Translations under genes and position numbers: made by a program
Notes under the pieces: model-generated
Databases searched by the model: none
What the model was told of the DNA's origin: nothing
What the model saw: only the letters and a program-made list of their open reading frames with translations
In this document: one piece after another, positions 1 to 10,849 of the stretch
Numbering within the stretch: position 1 is the stretch's first letter
Layout of the letters: every line of letters starts with the position of its first letter
Assembly (NCBI RefSeq): GCF_003711515.1
Contig: NW_021167085.1
Location: 1,218,575-1,282,574, forward strand
Direction: 5' to 3'
Length of the DNA: 64,000 bases
Origin: Sodiomyces alkalinus F11
Lineage: Eukaryota > Ascomycota > Sordariomycetes > Glomerellales > Plectosphaerellaceae

Positions 1-293
1 GGACCTTTTGTTTCTTCTCGTCGTTCCCTTTCTTCATTGTTCTTTTCAACTTTCGCTTCATCACGGACTGCAGGCCAGCTCTCTTCTCTTCTTCTGGATA
101 CTATTTCTTTTTTTTCTCTCTTTTTTTTTTCTTTTCTTTTTTTGCCATCTGGGGCCTTATTTAGTCCAGCTTTGCTTTTTTTATTTGCTTCTTCGATTCG
201 TCGGATCTGGCCATCCTTCCGTTTTCTTGTAATTCTTCAGACGAGTCTGGCCTCGACGGCCACAGCGATCGTTACCGTTCTAATCCCTTCACT
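1..293. other. 5' flank of first gene, pyrimidine-rich
   Basis: This stretch is very T/C-rich, with long T runs around 106-150, and looks like the promoter or 5' UTR of the gene that starts at 294. The open frames inside it encode only Phe/Leu/Ser-rich low-complexity peptides and I do not regard them as genes. Confidence 0.5.
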
Positions 294-2147
294 ATGTCTT
301 CTATCAGATCTTTCGCCCTTCTTCTGGGTGCCTCACTTTGCAGGGCGCAACTTGCTGCTCCTAGTGCAGATGTGAGTGCAGGCCCAGTGGTCGGCCTGCC
401 CTCGGTTGTCCCTGAAATTCCAGCCCTGCCAGAACTGCCCATTCTGCCACCACTCGACAATACTAATGACGAGATTCTGCCTGTCGTCCCCGAGGACGGA
501 AGTCCCAGCCCAGAGGTTCCAGAGATTGGAGAGCCACCTCTTGTCAACCTACCTATTCTCGAGCCTCCTGTTGTTGAGATACCGCCGCTAGAAGAGGATG
601 GGAGAGAGGATGTTCCTGTCGAGTTTCCCATTGACCAGCCTGTCGTGGAAGAACCGGCCGTGACTGAGCCTGAAATAGACGGAGGTGAAGTTGGGGTGAT
701 AATCCCTGGCCAAGATGGAATCCCCGAGGGCGCTCGCCAGGGCGAACAAGGTGCGGAGCTCAGGCCGCTCCCTGGATTCCAGCCCCCCGCCGGCGAGCTA
801 TTACCGCTACCCATCGAACTCCCCATCATCGAGGAAGGGGGCGAGGGCGGAGATGAAGATGCAATTCCTCCCCTTGATCCTCTGCCTTCGGATGCTCCGG
901 AGCTTCTCGATCCTCTCCCCTCGGACATTCCTGAGCTCCTCGACCCCTTACCTTCGGATGCTCCTGAGCTTCTCGACCCCCTACCTTCGGATGCTCCTGA
1001 GTTTCTCGATCCTCTGCCTTCGGATGGCCTCGAGCTCCTCGACCCTGGACAGCCGATTGAGTCAACTATCTCCGCCGACCTCGCTATTCCTACTGACACG
1101 ATTAGCCTCCCTAGTGGGCTCCCTGTAAGCCTTTCGTGAACTTATTTCCACTATCAACCAGAGAATAAGACCACTGACAAGACCTAGGAGTTGGCAGAAC
1201 CTAGCACGGGACAGCCCGTTGAGTCCGACGAGCCGGCTGTTCTCTTGCCCACCATCCCATCCAACGGAACGTTCCCTGGATTACCGTCTATTGTGCCGTC
1301 TAGTATCCCACCAGTCATCCCGAGCGCTCTGCCTTCCGACATCTCTGATATCATCATATCCGACGTCCTCAGCGACATCCCGATTCCCACCTCTTTCCCC
1401 TTTGAAGACATTGTTTCCGATGTCTCTACACAACCTGCCTTATCTTCCCCTGTTCGTTCCGACGTTCTTGGGGACGGTACCCCCCCGGCAACCCTCCCCG
1501 AAGGCCCCCTTCCTACTGACAACGCCCCGACTCCTATAGACTCTTTGCAGCCCATTGAATCGGGCATCACGCCCGATGACGGCGGACTAGGCAGTGGCGA
1601 CGATTCTCCTGTTCTAGATGAGCTTCAGCCTCTACCTGGTGCAGATGAGCCAGAGGAGGAAAACGACGAAGGCGAGAACGACAACTCGGACGTCCCGGAA
1701 GACAGGGGAGGTGAAGATAACTCCGAAGATGGGAGTGGTGAAAGCGAAGAAAATCCCGAAGAAGGGACAGGTGGAAGCGACAATAACACTGATGGGGAGA
1801 GCGGCGGAAGCGAAGACGGCGACTCCCCCGACAACGACGAAACCCAAGACGGAACCAACAGCCAAGTCTCTTCCGCCCCTTCTCCGACTGCTCCAAGCTT
1901 CAGCAATGGTATTGATCCCATTGCCATAGCATCTCTCCTCTCGGGGAGCGTCACTCTGCAAACGTCCATCATCTTTCCGACAGGCGCTATCGGCGTTGAA
2001 GGTCCCGCGAGCGGGGGGCTTGCGCCTCTTCCCACTGGCTTGGCCGACGATGGAGATGATGAGAATTCAGCCGTCCGGGTGGCCGGCAGGGGATACGCCA
2101 TAGCTGTTGGGCTTCTGGCCGTGTTTATCACCACCTTTGTCTTCTAA
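294..2147 (+). CDS. Secreted acidic Pro/Leu/Asp-rich repeat protein, probable GPI anchor
   Basis: Two exons, 294-1124 and 1188-2147. The 63-bp intron has donor GTAAGC, branch-like CTGAC and acceptor CTAG, phase 0, giving 596 aa. The first 19 or so residues are a signal peptide (basic start, hydrophobic core, cleavage likely after CRA). The next part is rich in Pro, Leu, Glu and Val. About residues 195-255 hold five degenerate copies of a 12-residue unit built on DPLPSDAPELL. About residues 430-500 are strongly acidic and Gly/Ser/Asn-rich. The C-terminus ends in a small-residue stretch and an 18-residue hydrophobic tail (AIAVGLLAVFITTFVF), as in GPI-anchored cell-wall proteins. There are almost no Cys residues and no catalytic motifs. 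I do not recognise the family. The role is inferred only as a cell-surface or wall-associated protein. The long T-rich leader upstream is consistent with a fungal promoter. Confidence 0.8.
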
Positions 2148-2630
2148 CACGGGTTATTTATTGTCCCTAGCGAGTTGTTAATAAGTGCCGATGTCGGAAA
2201 TTTTAATTACAAAAAGATAGGAATCCGGAGCAGTCCAAAGTTAAGAGTTGTGGTCCTCTGCATGTTAATCTCGTAGCATACAAATAGGAATTTACGTCTA
2301 CCGACAAACTGGACAATTCACACCAGTTTCTGCCAAAGCGCACGATAACAGGTGAAATTCTCGCGGCGGATGGCCTAGGGTGTTAATGAACGTTCGTTCC
2401 GAGTTGATCAGCAAATGCGTTGTAAGCCAGCCAGATCCTGAAATCCCTAGACGCATAGAGTATGAAGAATGGGTACTCGGGGCTTTAAGTTCTTGAACCT
2501 TTGCCCTACTTTGCAGGACGTCTTTCGCTAAGACCGCAGGTTGTTTAACTATGAAGAGATGGAATCATCTATTTCAGCCACTGTGTTTCGCTGATCATTT
2601 ATTCCGTGTAGACACGAAGCCCAGCCCTGG
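2148..2630. other. 3' flank, no gene seen
   Basis: 3' UTR and intergenic sequence after the secreted repeat protein. I see no coding region or RNA gene here. Confidence 0.5.
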
Positions 2631-2634
2631 ACCT

Positions 2635-2758
2635 TTTTCTTTTTCTTCTTCTTTTTTTTTCTTCTTTTTTTCTTCTTTTTTTTTCTTCTTTTTTTTTCTT
2701 CTTTTTTTTTCTTCTTTTTTTTTCTTCTTTTTTTTTCTTCTTTTTTTTTCTTCTTTTT
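2635..2758. repeat. Polypyrimidine tandem repeat, unit about 13 bp
   Basis: Nearly pure T/C tract. Its later part repeats a 13-base unit (CTTC followed by nine T) several times and runs straight into an assembly gap. The polylysine and polyphenylalanine frames across it are artefacts. Confidence 0.9.
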
Positions 2759-2878
2759 NNNNNNNNNNNNNNNNNNNNNNNNNNNNNNNNNNNNNNNNNN
2801 NNNNNNNNNNNNNNNNNNNNNNNNNNNNNNNNNNNNNNNNNNNNNNNNNNNNNNNNNNNNNNNNNNNNNNNNNNNNNN
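2759..2878. other. Assembly gap (120 N)
   Basis: 120 unresolved bases directly after the polypyrimidine repeat. The true length of the repeat is therefore unknown. Confidence 0.99.
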
Positions 2879-3239
2879 GGAAACTAGGCGCATATGGGCT
2901 GCATAACGTTACTTGAGTTAGAGACAGCTGGGAGAGTGTCTTCCTGTTTGAACTGTTGGGAGCAAAGATGCATACTCTGAATCCCGGCCTTCGTAAATCG
3001 ACCCGGTTGACCGAGGTGTGCCTGGTCCGTAGAGCAGAATCACGTGACTCGAGTCGTGAGCCTTGGTGGCCAATGAGCGTCGGGCCATTTCGGAATCTGC
3101 CTCATCTCTTCTCCAGTGATTTTCGAGTCCAAATTGAATGGGTAGATTTTTCGACGCCCGTCACGAGAGGACCAACCATCCATTGCGTCTCCGAACCGAC
3201 TGCGGTTGATTCTACGGCTGAGGATAGAGCTTACCCGAC
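2879..3239. promoter_or_regulatory. Probable CYT1 promoter and 5' UTR
   Basis: About 360 bases between the gap and the cytochrome c1 start. It contains a CACGTGAC element near 3042. No other gene is visible. Confidence 0.4.
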
Positions 3240-4565
3240 ATGCTGGCCAGGTCCTCCTTGCGCGCAACGCGCGCCTTCAAAAATGGTCCCGTCACCTTCG
3301 CTAAGGTATGACCTGATCACGATTTCTCTTTTCCCGAGGCAATCACGCACCGCACCAGGGACCGATCAATACACATCAATTGGCTTGATATCAGTCCCAT
3401 GAACCCGAGTTTGGTTACTGACAGAATATGGACAGCGTGCGGCCTCTTCTTCCAGCGGTGCCGAAGCCACTCCTGCACGGCTGAACCTCGCCGCCATCAC
3501 CTCGACCGCCGTCGCTGCCGGATCCATTGCCTGGTACTACCATCTCTATGGGCCCACGGCTCACGCTTCGACACCTGCCGAGGAAGGGTGAGTACGATTG
3601 ATATGCTCTAATTACGGGTTGGAAGGCGAGAGCGGCTATTATTGCTGCTGGGCTTGAGCCACATCGAACCGACTCGATCCCAGGCGCCGTTCTTTGCCTC
3701 ATTTTCATTTAAAACCCCCCCAAAAAGGGGGAAAGAAAAAGAAAGGCAAGCTGACGTCTATCACAGTCTGCACCCTACCAATTACCCTTGGGTTCATCAA
3801 CAATGGTTCCGCACCTTCGACCACCAGGCGTAAGTTCCCACTCTACCATAAAGCCAACGTGTTTTCCCTCACTAACTTGGCATGCAACCTAGCCTCCGCC
3901 GTGGTTTCCAGGTTTACCGTGAAGTCTGCGCCTCCTGCCACTCCCTCGCCCGTGTTCCTTACCGAGCCCTTGTTGGCACCATCTTGACCGTCGATGAGGC
4001 CAAAGCTCTTGCCGAGGAAAACGAATACCCCGATGAGCCGAACGACCAAGGTGACATCGAGATGCGCCCTGGTAAACTGTCCGACTACCTGCCTTCTCCT
4101 TACCCCAACGAAGAGGCAGCCCGTGCGGCTAACCAGGGAGCTTACCCCCCCGATCTGAGCTTGATTGTCAAGGCCCGCCACGGTGGCTGCGACTACGTCT
4201 TCAACCTGCTCACCGGCTACCCGGACGAGCCCCCCGCAGGTGCCCAGGTTGCTCCCGGCATGAACTTCAACCCCTACTTCCCCGGCACTGGCATTGCCAT
4301 GGCCCGTGTTCTGTTCGACGACCTGGTCGAGTACGAGGATGGCACCCCTGCTTCGACTTCGCAGATGGCCAAGGACGTGACCGAGTTCCTGAACTGGGCG
4401 GCCGAGCCCGAGATGGACGACCGCAAGAAGATGGGCATGAAGGTTCTCGTTGTTACGACCACCCTGTGGGCTATCAGCGTCTGGGTGAAGCGGTACAAGT
4501 GGGCTTGGCTCAAGTCGAGGAAGCTCGCTTATGACCCGCCCAAGGAGAGCAAAGTCCGCCACTAG
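3240..4565 (+). CDS. CYT1: Cytochrome c1, heme protein of complex III
   Basis: Four exons: 3240-3305, 3436-3587, 3767-3829 and 3893-4565, giving 317 aa, close to the fungal norm. Cytochrome c1 carries electrons from the Rieske protein to cytochrome c in the mitochondrial bc1 complex. Exon 1 encodes a basic amphipathic presequence ([13 protein letters not shown]). Exon 2 adds an Ala-rich hydrophobic segment ending AWYYHLYG, the bipartite intermembrane-space sorting signal. Exon 4 begins [16 protein letters not shown], the CXXCH heme c site. FPGTGIAMA holds the expected axial Met. The protein ends with one transmembrane helix (near [15 protein letters not shown]) and a basic matrix tail ([12 protein letters not shown]). 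The intron phases (0, 2, 2) restore the conserved protein without a break. The small exon 3 encodes only about 21 residues. Identity is certain; exon 1/2 borders are very likely. Confidence 0.96.
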
Positions 4566-5505
4566 ACGATAGCATGCGGTATTGTGCGGTAATCTCAACG
4601 GTATCTCAGTGTATCTTATACTAGGCCTCTCTTATAAAACGAGCTCCTTTGTCTGGCGGGGCGGGTGGGGGATGAGATGATTGTTTGTCGTTGGGGGCTT
4701 CCTAAAGAGCGGTGATAGAGTGTAAATCAGATGAATGTTTTCCATACCTCACCCAGCCTTCTTCTGTAGTCAGTGAGGATATTGTGCTGTGCTGTCTCTA
4801 TTTGCAGGAAATGTTCTTCCATGTATCAGAAGGCTTAAGCTACACACTTGTGTTACGGGTACATATTTTTGTATTGCTAAACCGTTGTCCATGGCTTGCT
4901 CCTGGATAAGGTAAGGTACGGACAGATGTTATAAGCTTCGTCGAAGGCTGCCCAATGTCATATCTAAGAGCTTGAACGTGAATTTACATACTGTATGAAT
5001 AGGCCTGATCCCCTTGACACCTACATATGTAATTAACATCATTATGATAGAAATCGATCCTCGACATAACTCGACCTTTCCAGTTCGGGTTCCTTTCAAC
5101 TTGGGTGAGACCTCCCTATGGTAAGGTAATTACAGTAAGGTACCCAGCAGTACCCATCGCGACGTCCAGCGAATCGGGGTGCATTGCTCCACCTCACCCG
5201 TTTCCCATCCAACAGGAAATCTCGGGACGACTAGAATTTATGGGACTAGTCGACTAGGTCGTAGTTGTATGTAGTACTTTGTACTCCGTACCTGACATCC
5301 TCCGTGCACTTCACTTGACCATAATATGTCCGAACCCTTTGGCTGAACTTGAAAGCGACCAACGATCGCCTTATTTCTGCCATCTCCTAGTCGATCTGTT
5401 TTCTTGAGGTTTTGGGCATTGCTTTCTCCTTGTGCTGCTACCGCAGTTCACTGGGGCATAATTGGAAACTGCGTGCCCAACCCATCGTGGGCATCCTGCC
5501 TTACT
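4566..5505. other. Intergenic region, no gene seen
   Basis: Contains the 3' UTR of cytochrome c1 and then a region with several GGTAAGGTA and GTACTCCGTA-type motifs (about 4908-5300). These motifs recur in most intergenic stretches of the window. No convincing coding sequence; the 65-aa frame at 4712 lacks codon structure or recognisable motifs. Confidence 0.5.
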
Positions 5506-6468
5506 ATGCCATCGGTGGCCGAGGAACCACGACGGTTCCCGGCAGGCAAGAAGCGGAGGCGAGAAGACGATGACGCAAGAACTCTGCAAGACTCAGTGTA
5601 CGAGGCTCTCAACATATTAAGTATCTGACCTTGCACATGAGAACTTGGCATACTAAACGAGGTCTCTTGGTCCAGGCAACCACATGAACAGCATCATGAT
5701 CAAGCACACCAACTAGCACCCCGCTACCCGAAGCTGTCACAATATCACCCCCATAACGATGATAATGTCTCCTTTTCGGCTATCGGGAATGTTCAGAGGA
5801 AGACCTTACCCCTTCCCTCAGCAAAGAAACTACGCACTTCGGATCATGCAGGGGTCATGGAGGAATTACATCAATTACATCAGAACCCGTACACGCCGCA
5901 TCACAACCTAGGCCACGACGACTATATCAGCCGATCGACAAATCACATAAGATCACCACAAAGTGTGCGCTCGCCTTCTACTTCTACCCGCCCACCACCC
6001 GCTCGTGTCAACTCGGGCGCTCTTTTGGAACCTTGCCATATTTGCCGCCGGAAGCCTACCAAGAAGTCGGACCTTGATTCATATGCAGATTGCGAGGGCT
6101 GTCAATCAAGAACATGCTTTATTTGCCTCAGACAGTGCCCTGGATGGACAACCGAGTATCTGGGACCACCACGCAGGTCAGCCACCCAGACAGACGAAGC
6201 CGATCAGGAAACGTCAGATCAAGATGTTCTGTCCAGGTCTTTTCATATGGACGATGCCGATGACCCACCCGAGGGACAAGAGAAGGAAAGAGGCGGGCAA
6301 GACGATGGTGGTGGAGAAAAACAAGCACATAAAATGAACGGCCAGGGTCAGGAAAAAACGAATTGGTGGGCCTCTGGCGAGCATCGACAAGTCATCTGTA
6401 GCCGATGTTGCATTGAGAGAGGCAAAGAAGGTGATATCGCCTGCTTTGGCTGCCTTTCGCGCATGTGA
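5506..6468 (+). CDS. Cys-rich zinc-finger-like protein, unknown function
   Basis: Exon 1 starts at ATG 5506 and encodes a basic N-terminus (GKKRRREDDDARTLQ, NLS-like) up to about 5620. Exon 2 runs from 5676 to 6468 after a TACTAAAC branch site and CCAG acceptor. Exon 2 has a His/Gln-rich start, then two Cys clusters: CHIC followed by CEGC, CFIC and a further Cys (about 6035-6145), and CSRCC with CFGC near the C-terminus (about 6395-6465). The spacing suggests a treble-clef or PHD/RING-like zinc fold. A Ser/Asp/Glu-rich linker (LSRSFHMDDADD) separates them. I recall similar conserved hypothetical proteins in related fungi but cannot assign a function. The exon phases do not match as given: the donor reads TTAAGTATCT, and one extra G there would restore both an AG|GTATCT donor and the frame. 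So this is either a sequence error or a real lesion. Confidence 0.7.
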
Positions 6469-7005
6469 GCATTCTGCGAATTGTAGGTCAAGGATGACAC
6501 TTGCCTGTCGCTAAGACATGCACACCAGCAGATGCCACAGAGCAGTTGTTCGGCTGCACGCTCCTATTTTATCATGGATGAAAAACCTTTAGATATTGAT
6601 GTATCTGGCATCTCAGCTGTTCTTCCCACCACATGCAGGTTGCGCTCGACAGCGAGTTTAGCAGTAAGCAGGCGATTGGAGTTATGGAACCTTGAAGCCG
6701 GTACATTGCACAACAGGAGGCGCCTCACGATCAATTCTTTTCCTTCTTCTATACTCCTGGACGGGCAGGTAACAGAGCACATGGAACCGTGTCCACTGGA
6801 ATGTATTCACTTTCAACCAGGCAGGCAAAGTTATCTATTGAATCATAGAAAGCATGATAAGAGTTCACCTGGGATTATTATGCCTCTCCAGGACCTTGCC
6901 AATCCTATGCAGTCTACTGTTACACCCTATCGAGACAACCCAATCCCAAATCCGCCCCATGGCCCAGTTTGAGACCCGAAGTTGCTGAATGTTTACTATG
7001 TTGGC
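6469..7005. other. Convergent 3' region
   Basis: About 540 bases between two convergent genes, presumably both 3' UTRs. A 146-codon frame (6532-6972 +) lies here, but it has no recognisable motif or domain and is probably chance. Confidence 0.5.
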
Positions 7006-8506
7006 TTAATTGTACTGCATGTAGCTTGCCGTCGAGTTGAACTTGAGGTTGGCCTTGATCACCTTATCCACTGCGCTGAGGAAGTCCTTCTCAGTGGCGA
7101 CCTTCCTCCTGGCCCGAATGGCGAACATGCCGGCTTCGGTGCAGACAGAGCGCAGTTCGGCGCCCGTGGCATTGGGGCACAGACGGGAGATGAGCTCCCA
7201 CCGAATGTCCCGCTCGACGGACATGCTCTTGGCGTGGATGCGCAGAATATTGGCACGTCCTTCGAGATCCGGTAGGGAGAATTCGATCTTGCGGTCGATA
7301 CGACCCGGACGCATCAGCGCCGGGTCCAACGTCGACGGTCTGTTGGTGGCGAACATAACCTTAATGTTACCTCGCGCATCAAAGCCATCGAGCTGTGTAA
7401 TCAACTCCAACATCGTTCTCTGCACCTCGTTGTCGCCACCGGCACCGTCATCGAAACGGGCTCCGCCAACAGCATCGATTTCGTCGAAGAAGATAATGCA
7501 GGCCTTCTTTGTCCGTGCCATCTCGAACAGTTCCCGGACCATCCTTGCACCTTCGCCGACGTATTTCTGAACGAGCTCGCTGCCGATGACTCGGATAAAA
7601 GTGGCATCCGTCCGATTAGCCACCGCGCGGGCACAGAGCGTCTTGCCTGTGCCTGGTGGTCCGTACAGCAGCGCTCCCTTTGGAGGGTCGATACCGAGAT
7701 TGACGAAGCGTTCTGGTGACAGCAGAGGCATCTCGACGACTTCTCGTAGCTTCTCAACCTGCTCCTTGCAACCACCCACGTCACCATACGTCACGTCGGG
7801 CTTTTCCTCGACGGTCATCATGGTGACGCTGGCATCGATCTTGGGTGGTAGAGGGAGCATGATTTGATACTTGTTCCGGTCGACACCAACGCGCATACCC
7901 TCCTCAATGTCGGTAGGGCTCACCCGCTCGCCGAGTTGTACGACAAACTTCGCAATCTGCTTGACGTTGATGACATATTTGCTCTTCGAATCGTCCTTCT
8001 CGTCCGGGATGATCTTGGTGCAGCGTGCCACTTGCAGTGGCTGTTCCTCGGCCATTCGCTGTCGATCGGCTGCGACGTCCCACAGGTGCGGCGGCGCCAG
8101 GCCAGTATCGGATTCCTTGAGAGTGGGCGTTAGTGTAGCTCCGAATGTCCGAGGGGTATGTTAGACGGTCCAACCTTGACTCCAATCTTCTCATCTACGC
8201 TTGCTTGTTTCTCCTTGATTTGCTGTTCTAACTTCTTGATGGCCGCGCCGTACGGTGCGGCGCCATAGGTCTTGAGTACCTGGATATCCCTGTTCAACAG
8301 CTGGTCAGCGGCGAGAGTACAGCCAATGACGAATCCGCCCTGATCGTGGGGGAACCATACTCATCGGTCAAAGGTGTGATCTTCTTCTCCTCTATTTCAT
8401 CGTCGGCAAATTTCTTCTGGTACTTCTCCCAATCTTGGCCGGTGGCGGAAGGCTAGTCCGGTCAGTATCTGTTACGACGGCATCATTCGGGCCAGGTAAT
8501 TTACCA
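7006..8506 (-). CDS. RPT1: 26S proteasome regulatory particle ATPase Rpt1
   Basis: Minus strand, four exons: 8504-8506 (the ATG alone), 8361-8452, 8175-8289 and 7006-8115, giving 439 aa. Rpt1 is one of six AAA ATPases in the 19S base that unfold and thread ubiquitinated proteins into the 20S core. The N-terminus has a coiled-coil region ([20 protein letters not shown]). An OB-like segment ([16 protein letters not shown], then KYVINVKQ) follows. The AAA domain shows Walker A GPPGTGKT, Walker B IIFFDEID, sensor 1 FATNRP and the arginine finger region RPGRIDRK. The [14 protein letters not shown] helix and the sequence [14 protein letters not shown] mark it as Rpt1 rather than the other Rpt subunits. 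The usual HbYX-type tail is replaced by YMQYN, as in other Rpt1 proteins. Splice phases 0, 2, 0 all join correctly. It shares a 540-bp divergent promoter with CCT4. Confidence 0.96.
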
Positions 8507-9045
8507 TCGCGAAAGCTCAGGACTTGGGCGCCCCAAAACCAAGCAGCTTGTCTGGTGGAAAACAATGAGAAAAAAAATGATAAATGGGGTCAAAGTAGTT
8601 CTTGAGAGAACTTCGGAGGCGACGTTTTGGGGGAGGATGGAAATGTCGTTTTGGGAATGGCGCAGGTGGTCGGTTGGTGAGGCGGAAAGTCGAACCAGCT
8701 AATATCTGTGATGAAGCCGGTTCCGTAATCTGGGTAGTTGCCTTGAGCTTCCAGGTCACTCCACTCCACAGGTTAGAAACGCGCAGTGGCATAGACGGTA
8801 ATCTATCGTCGCTAGTCCATATCGGGTTAGCGTATAACTACATTGCGGCCGTGGAACAACTGAACCGCCGTCAAATAAAATATCCCACCTTCACCGTCAG
8901 GAGTGGGATAATAACCAACAGGCACACTGCGGGACACACTAATCACAACTGAAGCTTCATTCTCAAGCTCCCCCTCGACAATCTCTTCGGGATTTTTTTA
9001 TACCTAATAGTAGCCCTGGAGAAGCACATTCCGAGCACAAGAAAG
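8507..9045. promoter_or_regulatory. Shared divergent promoter of RPT1 and CCT4
   Basis: 539 bases separate the two divergent start codons. Both neighbours are protein-quality-control genes (proteasome ATPase, cytosolic chaperonin), so joint regulation is plausible. I did not find an exact PACE element (GGTGGCAAA). Confidence 0.5.
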
Positions 9046-10849
9046 ATGGCGACAACTGCATTGCCCGCCGCTCAAGGCGGCCCCTCCAACGCCACTTTCA
9101 AGGTACGTACCCTGAGCTTCCTGCCCGTGTAGCGCGTATTGGAAGCTGAGGTTGACTGGCGGATAGGACAAGGACAAGCCCGCAACCGTCCGATCGTCCA
9201 ATATTGTAGCCGCCAGAGGTGAGAACGATTATCTCGAGTCGGATCTATTGCGGTGAATCACTGACAAATGATTTCTAGCCGTCGCTGATGCCATTAGAAC
9301 ATCGCTTGGACCCCGTGGCATGGACAAGATGATCCGAAGCGGGAAGGGCGAGACCATCATCACGAACGACGGCAACACGATGCTCAAGAGCATGTCAGTT
9401 ATGCACCCGACGGCCAAGATGCTGGTTAATCTCTCGGCTGCCCAAGATGTCGAAGCTGGTGACGGCACAACGTCTGTGGTGGTAATTTGCGGTAGCTTGC
9501 TGGGTGCTGCAGACAGATTACTGTCCAAGGGCATCCACCCTTCGGTTATCTCAGAGTCATTCCAGCGGGCCGCTGCGGCGGCTGTCGACGTTCTACACGA
9601 CATGTCTCAACCTATTTCCCTGACCGACACCGCTGCTCTCCTGCAAGCGGCGAACACGTCGCTTTCCTCCAAGATCGTATCGCAGTACTCGAATCTCCTC
9701 GGTCCCATGGCCGTCAACTCGGTACTTAAGACTATCGACATGAAGACGGCAGACAACGTGGATTTGAAGAACATCAGGATAGTCAAGAAGGTCGGGGGTA
9801 CCATCGAGGACAGCGAGCTCGTGGATGGTCTGGTCTTGACGCAGCCCGTACTCAAGGGAGCTGGCGGCCCTGCGCGTATTGAGAAGGCCAAGATCGGTCT
9901 GATTCAGTTCCAGCTGAGCCCGCCCAAGCCCGATGTGAGTCTAATAACGCCGCACCTGTTCATTACTGGTCCCTCTCGAGCATGCAGTCACTGACTCCAA
10001 TCCCAGATGGAAAACACCATCTCCGTGAACGACTACAGGCAAATGGACAAGATTGTCAAGGAGGAGCGTCTCTACTTGCTCAACATGGTGAAGAAGATCA
10101 AGAAGGCCAAGTGCAATGTGTTGTTGATTCAGAAGTCCATTCTCCGGGACGCAGTGAACGACCTCTCCCTGCACTTCCTGGCGAAACTCGGTATTCTTGC
10201 CGTCAAGGACATTGAACGAGATGAGGTCGAGTTCATCTGCAAGTCCACAGGCTGCAAACCCATCGCCGACATTGACTCTTTCACCGAGGACAAACTTGGC
10301 TCGGCCGATCTTATCGAAGAAGTGCATTCGATGGGTGCCCGTATGGTCAAGGTGTCGGGGGCGAAGGCGACGGGAAAGACGGTATCTGTTGTTGTGCGGG
10401 GAGCCAACTCCCTGATTCTCGACGAGGCCGAGCGCAGTTTGCACGATGCCCACTGTGTCGTCCGCTGCCTGGTCAAGAAGAAGGCCCTCATTGCGGGTGG
10501 CGGTGCCCCCGAAATTGAGATTGCGACGCAGTTGGCGAAGCAGGCCCGGGGCCTGCCCGGTACCGAGGCCATTTGCTGGAAGGCGTTCGCGGATGCCATG
10601 GAGGTGATTCCGACAACTCTGGCGGAGAACGCGGGCTTAAACAGCATCAAGGTCGTCACGGAGCTCCGGCACCGTCACGAGATGGGCGAGAGGAACGCCG
10701 GCGTGAGCATCAAGTCGGGTGGAGTCAACAGTAACATTTCCAAGGAGAACGTGCTGCAGCCATTGCTCGTTTGCACGAGTGCAATTGAGCTCGCGGCTGA
10801 GACCGTGAAGTTGATTCTCAGGATAGATGATATTGCTTTGACGAGATAG
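9046..10849 (+). CDS. CCT4: T-complex protein 1 subunit delta (CCT4)
   Basis: Four exons: 9046-9102, 9167-9218, 9279-9934 and 10007-10849, giving 535 aa, the normal length for a CCT subunit. The CCT/TRiC ring folds actin, tubulin and other cytosolic proteins using ATP. The group II chaperonin signature is clear: [13 protein letters not shown], then [11 protein letters not shown], then the nucleotide-binding AGDGTTSVV (about residues 95-105). The C-terminal ATP-site region reads [14 protein letters not shown]. The delta subunit is indicated by the [19 protein letters not shown] start and the [15 protein letters not shown] and [16 protein letters not shown] stretches. All introns have GTACGT, GTGAGA or GTGAGT donors and CAG/TAG acceptors and keep frame (phases 0, 1, 0). 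The gene is transcribed away from RPT1. Confidence 0.96.

Noticed and set aside
2549..2916. Polylysine/polyphenylalanine frames on both strands over the gap
   Set aside because: They consist of the T/C repeat and N bases, and have no protein features.
6532..6972. 146-codon + frame between convergent genes
   Set aside because: No domain, no signal, and it sits where both 3' UTRs are expected.
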